DNA of 64,000 bases. It comes from Cytobacillus stercorigallinarum. GTDB lineage: Bacteria; Bacillota; Bacilli; Bacillales; Cytobacillaceae. Shown here in pieces: positions 52,811-61,835 of the stretch. The notes beneath the pieces were generated by a model, which was given only the letters and a program-made list of their open reading frames with translations, made no database searches and had not been told where the DNA came from. The stretch covers positions 1 to 64,000 of the forward strand of contig NZ_JACSQT010000009.1 of the NCBI RefSeq assembly GCF_014836495.1. The letters run 5' to 3'. Each line of letters starts with the position of its first letter. The stretch's first letter is position 1. Position numbers and translations under genes: made by a program.

Positions 52811-52868
52811 TTCGTTCGCTACTAATCTGCAAGTTCTCCTTGTTTGTTGGTAGCGAATGTTTTTGTTT
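52811..52868 (+). terminator. Terminator after CitM-like gene
   Basis: Stem TTCGCTACTAA / TTGGTAGCGAA (one mismatch), then TGTTTTTGTTT. Confidence 0.8.
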
Positions 52869-52927
52869 AAATGGCTAACCTTTGGTTTGTTTCTAATGAA
52901 TTTTACACAGCTTTGGCATGAATTTAT

Positions 52928-53284
52928 TTATCCCCCAAAATAATACCGAATCCAAAACAAACTTCCAACTCCGAATATCCAGAGCGCAATCGTTGTTACA
53001 TACTGCTTTGACTGAATATACTTCCATTCGAGAATTGCTTGAGAACCGATGCTTAAGCTGAGATAAATAATCCAGAACCAAATTAATGAAAGCGTATCTA
53101 GTTGAACCATCAAGGGAATAAAACAAAAAAGGAGAATAACAATAATAAATCTACTCCATGTATGCGCCTTACTACCCTCTGTGTCCCTTAAATGAACACG
53201 TTTCACACCTAATAATTTATTCAATCCCCGTTCAATCGTAAAAAAGATTATGATAAACACTATAATTGCAACAAATATATCCAT
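52928..53284 (-). CDS. DUF4181-like membrane protein
   Basis: 118 residues, four hydrophobic segments. The first ends in 'NKLLGVKRVHLRDTEGSKAHTWSRFIIV', a stretch that resembles DUF4181 proteins of bacilli. Role unknown. Single gene between two convergent or divergent neighbours. Confidence 0.6.
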   Translation of the reverse strand: MDIFVAIIVFIIIFFTIERGLNKLLGVKRVHLRDTEGSKAHTWSRFIIVILLFCFIPLMVQLDTLSLIWFWIIYLSLSIGSQAILEWKYIQSKQYVTTIALWIFGVGSLFWIRYYFGG

Positions 53285-53392
53285 TTTCGCTTCCTCTTTT
53301 CCAATAGATTAAAAGTATTTCTTTTATTGTTTCCTCCATCCATTTTTAGTACAATTAAGAAAAATCTTACTTTTATTTTAACAGAGGATGTG

Positions 53393-53812
53393 ATGCGCAT
53401 GAAACCGCAAATCACCGTGATTACGCTAGGAGTCGATGATTTAGAGAAGGCCGTTTATTTTTATCATCATGGACTTGGATTTCCGACAGACGGAATTGCT
53501 GGTACAGAATATGAACATGGTGCTGTTGCTTTTTTTGATTTGCAACCAGGTTTGAAGATGGCGTTGTGGAAACGCGAGGATTTGGCTCATGATGCTCAAA
53601 TTCAGCAAGGACCAGCTAGTGCCACAGAATGTTCACTTGGTCACAATGTAAGTAGTAAGGAAGAAGTAAATACAATCATGCAGCGTGCAAAAGACGCAGG
53701 TGCGACGATTACAAAGGATGCACATGAGACTTTCTGGGGCGGATATGCTGGATATTTTCAAGATCCGGATGGACACCTTTGGGAAGTTGTATGGAATCCA
53801 GCCTGGTCTTAA
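53393..53812 (+). CDS. VOC-family (glyoxalase/dioxygenase-fold) protein
   Basis: 139 residues from ATG 53393 (GAGG five bases upstream). The pattern 'PQITVITLGVDDLEKAVYFYHHGLGFPTD' and 'GYFQDPDGHLWEVVWNP' are the two beta-alpha-beta modules of VOC proteins, with Glu and His as possible metal ligands. Such small proteins include fosfomycin/bleomycin resistance and glyoxalase relatives; substrate unknown. The membrane-protein gene follows after about 20 bp. Confidence 0.8.
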   Translation: MRMKPQITVITLGVDDLEKAVYFYHHGLGFPTDGIAGTEYEHGAVAFFDLQPGLKMALWKREDLAHDAQIQQGPASATECSLGHNVSSKEEVNTIMQRAKDAGATITKDAHETFWGGYAGYFQDPDGHLWEVVWNPAWS

Positions 53813-53833
53813 TTCATATTGAGGGATGAAGAA

Positions 53834-54199
53834 ATGAAATGGATAACTGTATTAAATAGTCTGATTCTAATATTATTCACTGTGCTTTTCTTTGCTGATT
53901 ATTTTCCTAAAAGTATCGTAGCAGAGACCATACCACAAGGCATCTTACTCTTTTTGTTAATTGGCACCCTCATTGGGAAGGGTTATCTGGACAAACAGGC
54001 ATACAGTCTGAAAGGGCAAATCGTTTCCTTTCTTTATATGATCTTTTTAATGAGTCTATTTACTTTTCTAGGGGGGACATCGCAAATCGGCTTTTCTTTT
54101 GATGGTTATCTCTTCTGGTTTTCAAGCATCATTGCCTCCATCAACATATATAAAGAGTGGAAAGAAATGAAACAGGAAGGGATTACAACAGCTAACTAA
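53834..54199 (+). CDS. Four-helix membrane protein
   Basis: 121 residues from ATG 53834 (GAGGGATGAAG upstream). Four hydrophobic segments: about 5-22, 32-48, 62-80 and 90-108. 'GQIVSFLYMIFLMSLFTFLGGTSQIGFSFDGYLFWFSSIIASINIYKEWKEMKQ' ends in a charged tail. Resembles DUF3953-type proteins; no known role. Confidence 0.55.
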   Translation: MKWITVLNSLILILFTVLFFADYFPKSIVAETIPQGILLFLLIGTLIGKGYLDKQAYSLKGQIVSFLYMIFLMSLFTFLGGTSQIGFSFDGYLFWFSSIIASINIYKEWKEMKQEGITTAN

Positions 54200-54216
54200 G
54201 TACACCATGCTTATTT

Positions 54217-54561
54217 CTACCGTTTTTGTTCTTCCCTTTTTTCGAATTTGATGACAGCTCGTCCAATTGTTACTAATAGCATCAACATAACTCCTACACC
54301 TACGACTAAGTAGAGAATGGTAAAACATTTACTTATTGTTGTGTCTGGCACTAGCCCTGTATTCACACTGGAAGGAATGAGACTGACAAAGGCATAATAA
54401 AAAGAGTCGATCCAACTCCATCCCTCTATTTGTCGATAAAACATCGTACCAGAAAGAAGAATAAATAGCAGCGTAGTTAATAGCGATTTAAATACGGGTT
54501 CCTTCATTGCTCGATATATTGCCGAAAGTAGTCGACCTATTGTAATAACTAAGGAAATCAT
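54217..54561 (-). CDS. Two-helix ion-channel-like protein with a degenerate filter
   Basis: 114 residues with the TM-pore-TM layout of the Ion_trans_2 family: 'LLTTLLFILLSGTMFYRQIEGWSWIDSFYYAFVSLIP' and 'FTILYLVVGVGVMLMLLVTIGRAVIKF'. Where K+ channels carry T-x-G-Y-G-D it has SSVNTGLVPDTT. It is likely a relative that lost K+ selectivity, or an unusual channel. No RCK domain. Confidence 0.7.
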   Translation of the reverse strand: MISLVITIGRLLSAIYRAMKEPVFKSLLTTLLFILLSGTMFYRQIEGWSWIDSFYYAFVSLIPSSVNTGLVPDTTISKCFTILYLVVGVGVMLMLLVTIGRAVIKFEKREEQKR

Positions 54562-54657
54562 CCACTCTTGTCCTTTCTCCTATTGATTTCCTATTAGTTT
54601 GGTATCAACCTTCATTTTTATACTCTTTACCTAATAGCCATAAGGAGTGAAATACGG

Positions 54658-54858
54658 ATGAAAGAAAAATTCAAAATTGCTATTATCTTAATTATGATTG
54701 CCTCACTTGTTTCCTCTTTTGTACTCTTCTTTATCGGATATTATCTTGTCGGTTTTTTTGTTGGAGGCTTATTCATAAGTATCGCTAGTATTGTTGGTCA
54801 ATATGCCAACCAAACAAGTGCCATATATGTGCAAAAACATAATAGAAGAGACCGATAA
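54658..54858 (+). CDS. Small two-helix membrane protein
   Basis: 66 residues; AAGGAGTG before the ATG. Two hydrophobic segments ('IAIILIMIASLVSSFVLFFIGYYLV' and 'FFVGGLFISIASIVGQYANQ') and a basic tail. No family recognised. Confidence 0.55.
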   Translation: MKEKFKIAIILIMIASLVSSFVLFFIGYYLVGFFVGGLFISIASIVGQYANQTSAIYVQKHNRRDR

Positions 54859-54874
54859 TACTAGCTAACGAATG

Positions 54875-55810
54875 CTACCTCTCAAATATTTGCATACGCT
54901 GTTTCTCTATTTCTTGTAGTTTATCCTGCATGACATCTTTTTCACCTCTAATTTGATGAAGCACGGTCTGCACTTTTCTTTTTGTTTTCTCTGTTTCGTC
55001 ATAGCTATCATTGATTTTTCCATGAACGACCCAATCAACAATAATACCGTCAAAGAAATAATCAGCAAATGTTAACAGGTTACCAATCTCATGTTCCGAG
55101 GAAAAGTGATTGTCGATATCCAACAGCTCTTCTTGGAACTGTCTTAACAACCGTTGGGCATTATGAATAGCTGATTTTGCTTGATCTAAATGGCTATGCT
55201 TCATCGCAGTAGAAAGGGCTCCGCCTCCGAACATATCAAAAGTGGACCAACTTTTTGACGAAGAGAGTGAATCTAAAGCTTGATCAAATGCTCTTACAGT
55301 CCTACCACCCACTTCAATCGCTTCTTCAAACTCTTTTAAATTTGCGTGCACTTCCGCTTCTTCATTTGCCAAATCAAATAATCGCTTACTTCCCATCTCA
55401 TCATGAAAATGAATCATTCGTTCTTTTTCTTTTAATAATGACTTATATTGCACATCTGCATCGGCTACTTCTTGCCACTTCCTTTTATATTCGATAAGTT
55501 CTGCATTCATATCATCTATCGCTTCAATAGCTTCAGTATATTTCAATTTGGCAGCCAATACCTCTTGTTGTTCTTTATCTAACTTCTCGAGTTTCTGTCC
55601 TGTAATCGTATAGAAAATATTTGTTAAACTAAATCCTTCTAGTTTTTTCACATCTTCTTTTTCTTTTTCTAACTGAATTTGTAATTGTTCCTTCTTCAGA
55701 CCCTCTTCTCGTAAGTGTTCTGTCAGACGTTCTATATGCATTTCGTATTTTTGTTTCTTTCTTTGATTATCCTTCGCTATAGCTAAACGCTCATTAATAT
55801 CGTGAAACAT
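54875..55810 (-). CDS. Coiled-coil protein of unknown function
   Basis: 311 residues from ATG 55810 (AAGGGGG six bases upstream). Nearly all helical, with long heptad-rich stretches (about 15-150 and 270-311). A central segment with 'VGGRTVRAFDQALDSLSSSKSWSTFDMFGGGALSTAMKHSHLDQAKSAIHNAQRLLRQF' breaks the coil. No signal peptide or membrane segment. Possibly a cytosolic scaffold; not a known family to me. Confidence 0.65.
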   Translation of the reverse strand: MFHDINERLAIAKDNQRKKQKYEMHIERLTEHLREEGLKKEQLQIQLEKEKEDVKKLEGFSLTNIFYTITGQKLEKLDKEQQEVLAAKLKYTEAIEAIDDMNAELIEYKRKWQEVADADVQYKSLLKEKERMIHFHDEMGSKRLFDLANEEAEVHANLKEFEEAIEVGGRTVRAFDQALDSLSSSKSWSTFDMFGGGALSTAMKHSHLDQAKSAIHNAQRLLRQFQEELLDIDNHFSSEHEIGNLLTFADYFFDGIIVDWVVHGKINDSYDETEKTKRKVQTVLHQIRGEKDVMQDKLQEIEKQRMQIFER

Positions 55811-56321
55811 CGCCATCCCCCTTGGAAAAGTTCTAATAATATCTTTACGTTTTAAATGGAAAAAAGTTTCATTTCTTAAAACGACCTCCTGTGTTTACAT
55901 AAACAAGGGCAAAGAGCAGTGTGGCTACAATTGGACGATGCCTATGATAAAAAGCCATGACATGGTTATCACATCACTCATAGCCAATTTAAACAAATAC
56001 CATACATGATTTTGCTCATAAATCTACATAAGGCGACCTGATCATATTTTTCTTTCTCACTCTCTGACATCGTATTAAAACCAGTAATTAACCATGCTTG
56101 TCATCTTTGTCTCCCTTTTTATTACTATATATACGGTCGTACTCTTCATACGGTTCAATCATTTGATGATGAATATGAAAAAAACTTTTATATCGGAGAA
56201 GCGAAGCAGACTTCCTCTCATTTCTTCTGGTCTCACAATTCATGCGATCATGCCGAACTTCCTTAGTAATCTAACAAGATTCTACCGTGTACCCTGCCCA
56301 TTCACTTAAAGACTTCTACCA
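55811..56321. other. Gene-poor region
   Basis: The only longer frame (56094-56309, +) starts with membrane-like residues but has no ribosome site or recognisable continuation. It may be a decayed remnant. Nothing else seen. Confidence 0.4.
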
Positions 56322-57116
56322 TCAAAATCGGAGCTTTTTAAAATAGCGTTCATCATATCCGAGTCGCTTTGATGCTTCATTACCGGCTTCAATGACTCGT
56401 TTCGCCATTTCAGGAATGTGGTAATCATTCATCCTTTGAATTGGACCAACAATATTTACTGCACAAACGACTTTCCCCCTATGATCACGAATAGGCGCTG
56501 CAATCGACTTTGTTCCTTCTGTTAATTCCTCTGTACTGAGAGCGTAGTTTTGTTTTCTTACTTGATCGAGCTCACTTTTTAAGAGAATAGGATCTGTAAT
56601 GGTGTTAGAAGTAAAACTACGTAATCCTTGCTTAATTATTTCTTCAACGAGATAATCATCATTAAATGCAAGTAATACCTTACCCGTACTTGTACAATAA
56701 GATGGATTCTTACGGCCAATATGTGTAAGTATTCTTACTGGATGATGGCACTCCTCTTTATGAATGTAGATAGTATCTATTCCATCTAGTATCGCTAAGT
56801 GAGCAGTTTCACCGGTATTATTCACTAGCTTATTTAATACCGGTGCCGCTTCTTTATAGATTTCTAAATTATTTGTTACAATCCCCCCCAACGTCAATAC
56901 AGATAAACCAAGGCGATAACCTCTAGAATCATCATCTTTTATTAAAAAGCCTTCACTTACTAACGTTGCCACCAACCGACTAACTGTGCTTTTCGCTAAA
57001 CCTAATTCTACAGCTAATTCACTTACCTTCTGAACGGGCTGATATGTAGAAAAACTTTTTAATATCCTTAAAGCATTTTGAACAGAAGAAAGTCGTGATG
57101 TCGTCTTTGTTTTCAC
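56322..57116 (-). CDS. IclR-family transcriptional regulator
   Basis: 264 residues from GTG 57116 (GGAGGGG upstream); an ATG 18 nt earlier overlaps the ribosome site. A winged HTH ('SSVQNALRILKSFSTYQPVQKVSELAVELGLAKSTVSRLVATLVSEGFLIKDDDSRGYRLG') is followed by the IclR effector domain ('CTSTGKVLLAF', 'YALSTEELTEGTKSIAAPIRDHRGKVVCAVNIVGP'). It probably senses an aromatic or ring-fission product and controls the divergent catabolic operon. Confidence 0.9.
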   Translation of the reverse strand: MKTKTTSRLSSVQNALRILKSFSTYQPVQKVSELAVELGLAKSTVSRLVATLVSEGFLIKDDDSRGYRLGLSVLTLGGIVTNNLEIYKEAAPVLNKLVNNTGETAHLAILDGIDTIYIHKEECHHPVRILTHIGRKNPSYCTSTGKVLLAFNDDYLVEEIIKQGLRSFTSNTITDPILLKSELDQVRKQNYALSTEELTEGTKSIAAPIRDHRGKVVCAVNIVGPIQRMNDYHIPEMAKRVIEAGNEASKRLGYDERYFKKLRF

Positions 57117-57207
57117 CCTTCTTCCCCTCCTCATGTTTAATATAAAGGAACTATAATTGTCCTTTATTATAATATTTATCTAAAAATATTAAAAAATCAA
57201 TCTATTT

Positions 57208-57260
57208 GTTCCGTATAGAAGAACTAGAAGGTTTGCTGTTCTTTTTTCTTTCATTATAAT
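57208..57260 (+). promoter_or_regulatory. Promoter/operator of the oxalocrotonate operon
   Basis: TTCCGTATAGAA (57209-57220), inside a GTTC-9-GAAC inverted repeat, resembles IclR-family operators and lies just upstream of a -35 TTGCTG (57233-57238) and -10 TATAAT (57255-57260; 16-nt spacer). The ribosome site and start of the dehydrogenase follow. Confidence 0.6.
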
Positions 57261-57292
57261 GAACTCAAATTTAGCAAATGGAGGGAAAAGAA

Positions 57293-58747
57293 ATGTCTAC
57301 ATTAACGAAAGCCTCAATAGATTGTGCGCATTTTATCGATGGTAAATATCTTCAATCTGCCAGTCGTGAAACATTTGCCAATATAAACCCTGCTACAGAA
57401 GAAAACCTTGGCTCAGTTGCCCTTGGTGGTCAAGAGGAAATCAATCAAGCCGTACAGGCTGCTCGTCTAGCACTGAAAGGCGAATGGGGAAAGATGCCGC
57501 TAAAGGAACGCTCGCAAACCATTCGGAAAATCGGTGACATAATTCTAGAAAGAAAAGAGGAACTAGCCACACTTGAAACACTTGATACTGGCAAACCCCT
57601 TTGGTTATCAAAAAAAGTCGATATTGACCGCGCTGCCAACAATTTTCATTTCTTCGCAGACTATATGACTTCTATAGGAACAGAAGCATTTCAGCAAGAT
57701 GATGTTGCCATTCACTATGCCATTCGCCGCCCAGTAGGTGTCATCGGTCTTATCAACCCATGGAACTTGCCATTGTTTTTAATGACTTGGAAATTGGCTC
57801 CGGCCTTAGCTGCAGGCAACACGGTCGTTATGAAACCATCTGAAGTGACACCAATGACGGCAACTATTTTAGTTGAAATATGTAAACAAGCTGGTGTCCC
57901 TGATGGTGTTGTAAACCTTGTACACGGTATGGGAGAAACAGGGGCTGCGCTCACCTCTCATCCAGATGTGGACGCGATTGCCTTCACTGGAGAAACAATT
58001 ACCGGTAGCACTATTATGCAAGCAGCTGCTCCTACTTTGAAAAAATTATCCTTTGAACTCGGAGGCAAAAATCCGAATATTATTTTTGCTGATGCCGATT
58101 TAGATGAGGTGATCGAAACAACCATTCGCTCCAGTTTCATTAATCAAGGCGAAGTATGTTTATGTGGCTCTAGAATCTACGTTGAAAGACCGATTTATGA
58201 TGAGTTTGTTAACCGATTTGTCGAAAAAACAAAAACACTAAAAGTTGGCGATCCTTTTGATGATAGTACATTTGTAGGGGCATTAGTTAGTAAGGAACAT
58301 TACGAAAAAGTGTTAAATTACCTTGATATTGCTCAACAAGAAGGCGGACGATTTGAGATTGGCGGGTCAAAAACGGAAGGATTGGATAAAGGTTATTTTA
58401 TCAACCCTACCATTATTACCGGCTTAGGAAAAGACTCACGTTGTGTTCGTGAGGAAATTTTTGGGCCTGTCGTTACAGTCATTCCATTTAATACAGAAGA
58501 AGAGGTTTTAGCACAAGTGAATGACACTCATTATGGGTTAAGTGCAAGTCTTTGGACAACAAATATAAAAAGAGCGACAAGAGTAAGCGCCCAAATTGAA
58601 GCTGGCATCGTCTGGGTAAACACTTGGTTCTTAAGAGATTTACGTACCCCTTTTGGCGGTATGAAACATAGCGGTATTGGTCGAGAAGGTGGCATTCACA
58701 GTTTTGACTTCTACTCGGAGCTAACCAATATCACATTAAAGATGTAG
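57293..58747 (+). CDS. 2-hydroxymuconic semialdehyde dehydrogenase-like ALDH
   Basis: 484 residues from ATG 57293 (GGAGGG upstream). ALDH motifs: 'GLINPWNLPLFLMTWKLAPALAAGNTVVMKPSE', 'FTGETITGSTIM', 'SFELGGKNPNIIFADADLDE' (Glu) and 'NQGEVCLCGSRIYV' (Cys). Oxidises 2-hydroxymuconate semialdehyde to 2-hydroxymuconate (oxalocrotonate) with NAD+ in the meta-cleavage pathway. This substrate is inferred from the three downstream genes. The Cys motif GEVCLCG is typical for this subfamily. Confidence 0.85.
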   Translation: MSTLTKASIDCAHFIDGKYLQSASRETFANINPATEENLGSVALGGQEEINQAVQAARLALKGEWGKMPLKERSQTIRKIGDIILERKEELATLETLDTGKPLWLSKKVDIDRAANNFHFFADYMTSIGTEAFQQDDVAIHYAIRRPVGVIGLINPWNLPLFLMTWKLAPALAAGNTVVMKPSEVTPMTATILVEICKQAGVPDGVVNLVHGMGETGAALTSHPDVDAIAFTGETITGSTIMQAAAPTLKKLSFELGGKNPNIIFADADLDEVIETTIRSSFINQGEVCLCGSRIYVERPIYDEFVNRFVEKTKTLKVGDPFDDSTFVGALVSKEHYEKVLNYLDIAQQEGGRFEIGGSKTEGLDKGYFINPTIITGLGKDSRCVREEIFGPVVTVIPFNTEEEVLAQVNDTHYGLSASLWTTNIKRATRVSAQIEAGIVWVNTWFLRDLRTPFGGMKHSGIGREGGIHSFDFYSELTNITLKM

Positions 58748-58758
58748 GAGGGTTTAAG

Positions 58759-59550
58759 ATGTCATTAGATACGATTATCAATGTGAAAAAGTTGTATCAC
58801 CATCTAAACAGTGCTTATGAACAAAATAAAACGGTATCCCCTTTATCAGAAATAGCACCAACCCTCTCTGTTGATCAAGCCTATCAAGTACAATTATTAC
58901 ATGTCGAAAACGCATTAAAACAAGGGAAAATTGTAACAGGTAAAAAAATCGGTTTAACCTCCAAAGCGATGCAAACACAACTAGGCGTTAATGAACCTGA
59001 TTATGGCCACCTTTTTGACGCTATGTATTTACCAAATGGCGCTTCTATTCAAAAGGAGCAGGTGCTTCAGCCAAAAGTTGAAGCAGAAATTGCTTTTAAA
59101 TTATCAAATGATTTAAAAGGACCTGGTATCACAGCATTTGAAGTTATTCAAGCAACCGAATACATCTTCCCTGCCCTAGAGATTATCGATAGTCGCATCA
59201 AGAATTGGCAGATTACGCTCGCTGATACAATAGCAGATAATGCTTCCTCAGGTCTTTATGTATTAGGTGATCAACCTATTCGGTTAACGGGCATCGACCT
59301 TCGCCAAATTGCCGTTACTTTATATAAAAATAATGAAATAGTTAATACAGGCGTTGGAATCGCAGCCTTAAATCACCCTGCTAAATGCGTGGCCTGGCTT
59401 GCCAATAAATTGGCGCAGTATAACCTGTCACTTAAAGCGGGGGAAATCATTTTATCTGGTGCACTCTCAGGCGCTACCGCCGCACAACCTAGAGATGCAT
59501 ACAAAGCAAAATTTTCCGAGCTGGGCGAAGTGAGCGTTCACTTTGAATAA
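58759..59550 (+). CDS. 2-oxopent-4-enoate hydratase (MhpD/DmpE-like)
   Basis: 263 residues; GGAGGG before ATG. 'VTGKKIGLTSKAMQTQLGVNEPDYGHLFDAMYLPNG', 'KVEAEIAFKL', 'FPALEIIDSRI' and 'ILSGALSGA' follow the FAH-related hydratase family. Hydrates 2-oxopent-4-enoate to 4-hydroxy-2-oxovalerate. Paralogous to the next gene. Order dehydrogenase-hydratase-decarboxylase-tautomerase is that of meta-cleavage operons. No aldolase or acylating acetaldehyde dehydrogenase is visible before the operon ends. Confidence 0.85.
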   Translation: MSLDTIINVKKLYHHLNSAYEQNKTVSPLSEIAPTLSVDQAYQVQLLHVENALKQGKIVTGKKIGLTSKAMQTQLGVNEPDYGHLFDAMYLPNGASIQKEQVLQPKVEAEIAFKLSNDLKGPGITAFEVIQATEYIFPALEIIDSRIKNWQITLADTIADNASSGLYVLGDQPIRLTGIDLRQIAVTLYKNNEIVNTGVGIAALNHPAKCVAWLANKLAQYNLSLKAGEIILSGALSGATAAQPRDAYKAKFSELGEVSVHFE

Positions 59551-59567
59551 CAGAAAGTAGGTGTTTA

Positions 59568-60359
59568 ATGATGGAAATGACGCAAGTGAAAAAACTGGCA
59601 GATTATGTTCATCAAGCAGAAAAAGAAAAACGGGAAATTACCAAGATTACATCCAACCTTTATCCGTCACTCACCATTGATGAAGCGTACCTTATACAAG
59701 AACAATTAATCCTTGATAAGAAAAATGAAGGATTACGAATAATTGGTCCGAAGATGGGTATTACGAGTAAAGCGAAAATGAAACAAATGAACGTCGATAA
59801 TCCAATATATGGGTTTGTGTTCGATCGTATGGTCATTGAAGAAGATGAGCAAATCTCTATGGCTGATTACATTCATCCAAAAATTGAACCAGAGATTGGT
59901 TTTATATTAAAAAAAGATTTATACGGGGATGACATCACAGTTGAAGAGGTATTAAACGCGACCAAATACGTTTTCCCTGCCGTAGAAGTGATTGATAGCC
60001 GATATGAGAATTTTAACTTCACACTACCTGATGTTATTGCCGATAATACTTCTGCCGCAGGTGCGATATTCGGCTATAAGATGAGTGATCCGAATAGCCT
60101 CGCACTCGATGTTCTAGGGGCATCAATCAAAATAAATGGTGAAGTAAAAGCGTTTGGTACCGGTGCCGCCGTCCTCGGCCACCCAGCTGAATCAATAGCA
60201 AGACTCGCTCAAATGTTATTTAAAAAAGGCAAGGCAGTTAAAGCGAACGAGCCCATTTTAACAGGCGGAATGACCGAAGCTATTATGCTCCACGCAGGCG
60301 ATCTTGTCGAAGTTGATTTCGGCCAACTGGGTCATCTCTCATTTTCAGTCACACCTTAA
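59568..60359 (+). CDS. 4-oxalocrotonate decarboxylase (DmpH-like)
   Basis: 263 residues, same fold as the preceding hydratase but with decarboxylase-type blocks: 'IGPKMGITSKAKMKQMNVDNPIYGFVFDRM', 'YIHPKIEPEIGFILKKDL', 'FPAVEVIDSRYENFNF' and 'ILTGGMTEAIMLHAGD'. It decarboxylates the keto form of 4-oxalocrotonate to 2-oxopent-4-enoate, usually in complex with the hydratase. The start may be ATG 59568 or 59571. Confidence 0.85.
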   Translation: MMEMTQVKKLADYVHQAEKEKREITKITSNLYPSLTIDEAYLIQEQLILDKKNEGLRIIGPKMGITSKAKMKQMNVDNPIYGFVFDRMVIEEDEQISMADYIHPKIEPEIGFILKKDLYGDDITVEEVLNATKYVFPAVEVIDSRYENFNFTLPDVIADNTSAAGAIFGYKMSDPNSLALDVLGASIKINGEVKAFGTGAAVLGHPAESIARLAQMLFKKGKAVKANEPILTGGMTEAIMLHAGDLVEVDFGQLGHLSFSVTP

Positions 60360-60376
60360 TAAAAGGAGGAAGCATC

Positions 60377-60568
60377 ATGCCGATAGTAACCATTCAACTT
60401 ATAGAAGGTAGAGAAGAAAGTGATATCGAAAAGCTAATGACCGCTGTCACCGAAACCATTAGCCAATCCATCTCTGCCCCAAAGGAGAATATCCGCGTCA
60501 TTATTCAAGAAACACCGAAAACCCACTGGTCCATTGGGGGAGAAAGCATACAAAAATTAAGAGGCTAG
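60377..60568 (+). CDS. 4-oxalocrotonate tautomerase
   Basis: 63 residues. After removal of Met, Pro1 (MPIVTIQLIEGR) is the catalytic base; the Arg in IEGREE and the one in 'ENIRVIIQETPKTHW' match Arg11 and Arg39 of the family. It interconverts the enol and keto forms of oxalocrotonate. AAAGGAGG upstream. Last gene of the operon. Confidence 0.92.
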   Translation: MPIVTIQLIEGREESDIEKLMTAVTETISQSISAPKENIRVIIQETPKTHWSIGGESIQKLRG

Positions 60569-60609
60569 CAGGATCGAAAATACTTCCGATTTAAAATAGG
60601 AAACATTTG

Positions 60610-60657
60610 GCTGCTTTAATTTACAGAATAATAGGTAAATTTAAGCAGCTTTTTTCT
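60610..60657. terminator. Terminator of the oxalocrotonate operon
   Basis: Fifteen-base stem with one mismatch (GCTGCTTTAATTTAC / GTAAATTTAAGCAGC) and TTTTTTC on the plus strand. Confidence 0.9.
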
Positions 60658-60699
60658 TTACTCCTCTGAATCATTAGCTATTTATTTTCTTCACTACTA

Positions 60700-61581
60700 T
60701 TATATCTGAGCATATTTATGGGCAATAACTGCATAAGTAATTTTTTTGGCTAGATTATTCATATGTGGGGAATTACGATATTGAACGTAAACAGAATTAG
60801 AAATGGAAGTGAGAGCATCAATTTTACGAATACTAATATTTTTACTGTCAGGATGATTGATGCCTAATTTCGGAATCACCCCAATACCAATGTTATTGGC
60901 AACGGCCTTTAACAGCATCTCATTATTATCTACATCAATACGTGTAAGTCCCTTAACAGCTAATAATTTCTCATCAATTAATTTCCACAAATTAGATCTC
61001 CGCCTAAAACTAATGACAGTTTCATGATTAAGATGCTCGAGTTCTAATTGAGGATAATGATTCAATGGATGACCGCTTGGTAATAACACGACGAGTTCAT
61101 TTTGAAAAAGAAATTCAGACTCTATATCCTCATTTCCAGCTATTAAATCACGGGAAAAAATAAGGTCTACCTCTCCTGCTAATAAACGTTCATTTATATC
61201 AACAGAATCATATCCCTCAATCACTTGAATATCAATATTCCCAATCGACTTAATCGTCTTTAGAAGCTCAACAATAAAAGAATAACAATACCCAGGCGAA
61301 AAACCTACTCTAATCACAGGCGCTCTCGTCATATTGCTTATTTCTTTTGATTGATTCATATAAAGGAGTATTTTTTGTGCATAGTCTTTAAACAATTCCC
61401 CTTCACTCGTCAGCACTACCTCATGACCAATCCGTTGAAAAAGCTCACAATCTACTATTTCCTCTAACACTTTTATTCTCGAGGTAACAGTAGGTTGAGT
61501 CACATTCAAATATTTTGCCGCTTTAGAAAAACTTTGCAAATCAGCAATGGTAAGAAAGGTCAATAGTTGATACTCATTCAA
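60700..61581 (-). CDS. LysR-family transcriptional regulator
   Basis: 293 residues. N-terminal winged HTH 'QLLTFLTIADLQSFSKAAKYLNVTQPTVTSRIKVLEEIVDCELFQR' and a periplasmic-binding-like effector domain ('VIRVGFSPGYCYSFIVELLKTI', 'ELVVLLPSGHPL'). Transcribed divergently from the SDR/Rieske oxygenase genes and probably their activator. Effector unknown. Confidence 0.9.
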   Translation of the reverse strand: MNEYQLLTFLTIADLQSFSKAAKYLNVTQPTVTSRIKVLEEIVDCELFQRIGHEVVLTSEGELFKDYAQKILLYMNQSKEISNMTRAPVIRVGFSPGYCYSFIVELLKTIKSIGNIDIQVIEGYDSVDINERLLAGEVDLIFSRDLIAGNEDIESEFLFQNELVVLLPSGHPLNHYPQLELEHLNHETVISFRRRSNLWKLIDEKLLAVKGLTRIDVDNNEMLLKAVANNIGIGVIPKLGINHPDSKNISIRKIDALTSISNSVYVQYRNSPHMNNLAKKITYAVIAHKYAQI

Positions 61582-61767
61582 CAGGAACGCCTCCTTTTTC
61601 CATTTCCATTTTTAGAGATAACCAAAAATGTAAAGGTTTACATTTCCATTTTGTTTAATTATATATGAAATTTTTACAAAAAAATAATGATTTGTTCTTC
61701 TATAAGCAACAAGTAAACATTATATAAAATAATTTTTTAAATTTATAGAAAACTAAGAAATATTCAA

Positions 61768-61808
61768 TTGGAGTCTATAAAAAACACTATTTATACTATA
61801 GATATAGT
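61768..61808 (+). promoter_or_regulatory. Candidate promoter of the SDR/oxygenase operon
   Basis: TTGGAG (61768-61773), 18 nt, TATACT (61792-61797), overlapping an ACTATA-GA-TATAGT inverted repeat (61795-61808). Confidence 0.4.
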
Positions 61809-61835
61809 TGAAATGGATTGGGGGGATAAAGGGAA

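Noticed and set aside
56094-56309. 71-codon plus-strand frame
   Set aside because: Hydrophobic start only, no ribosome site, no family resemblance; at best a remnant.
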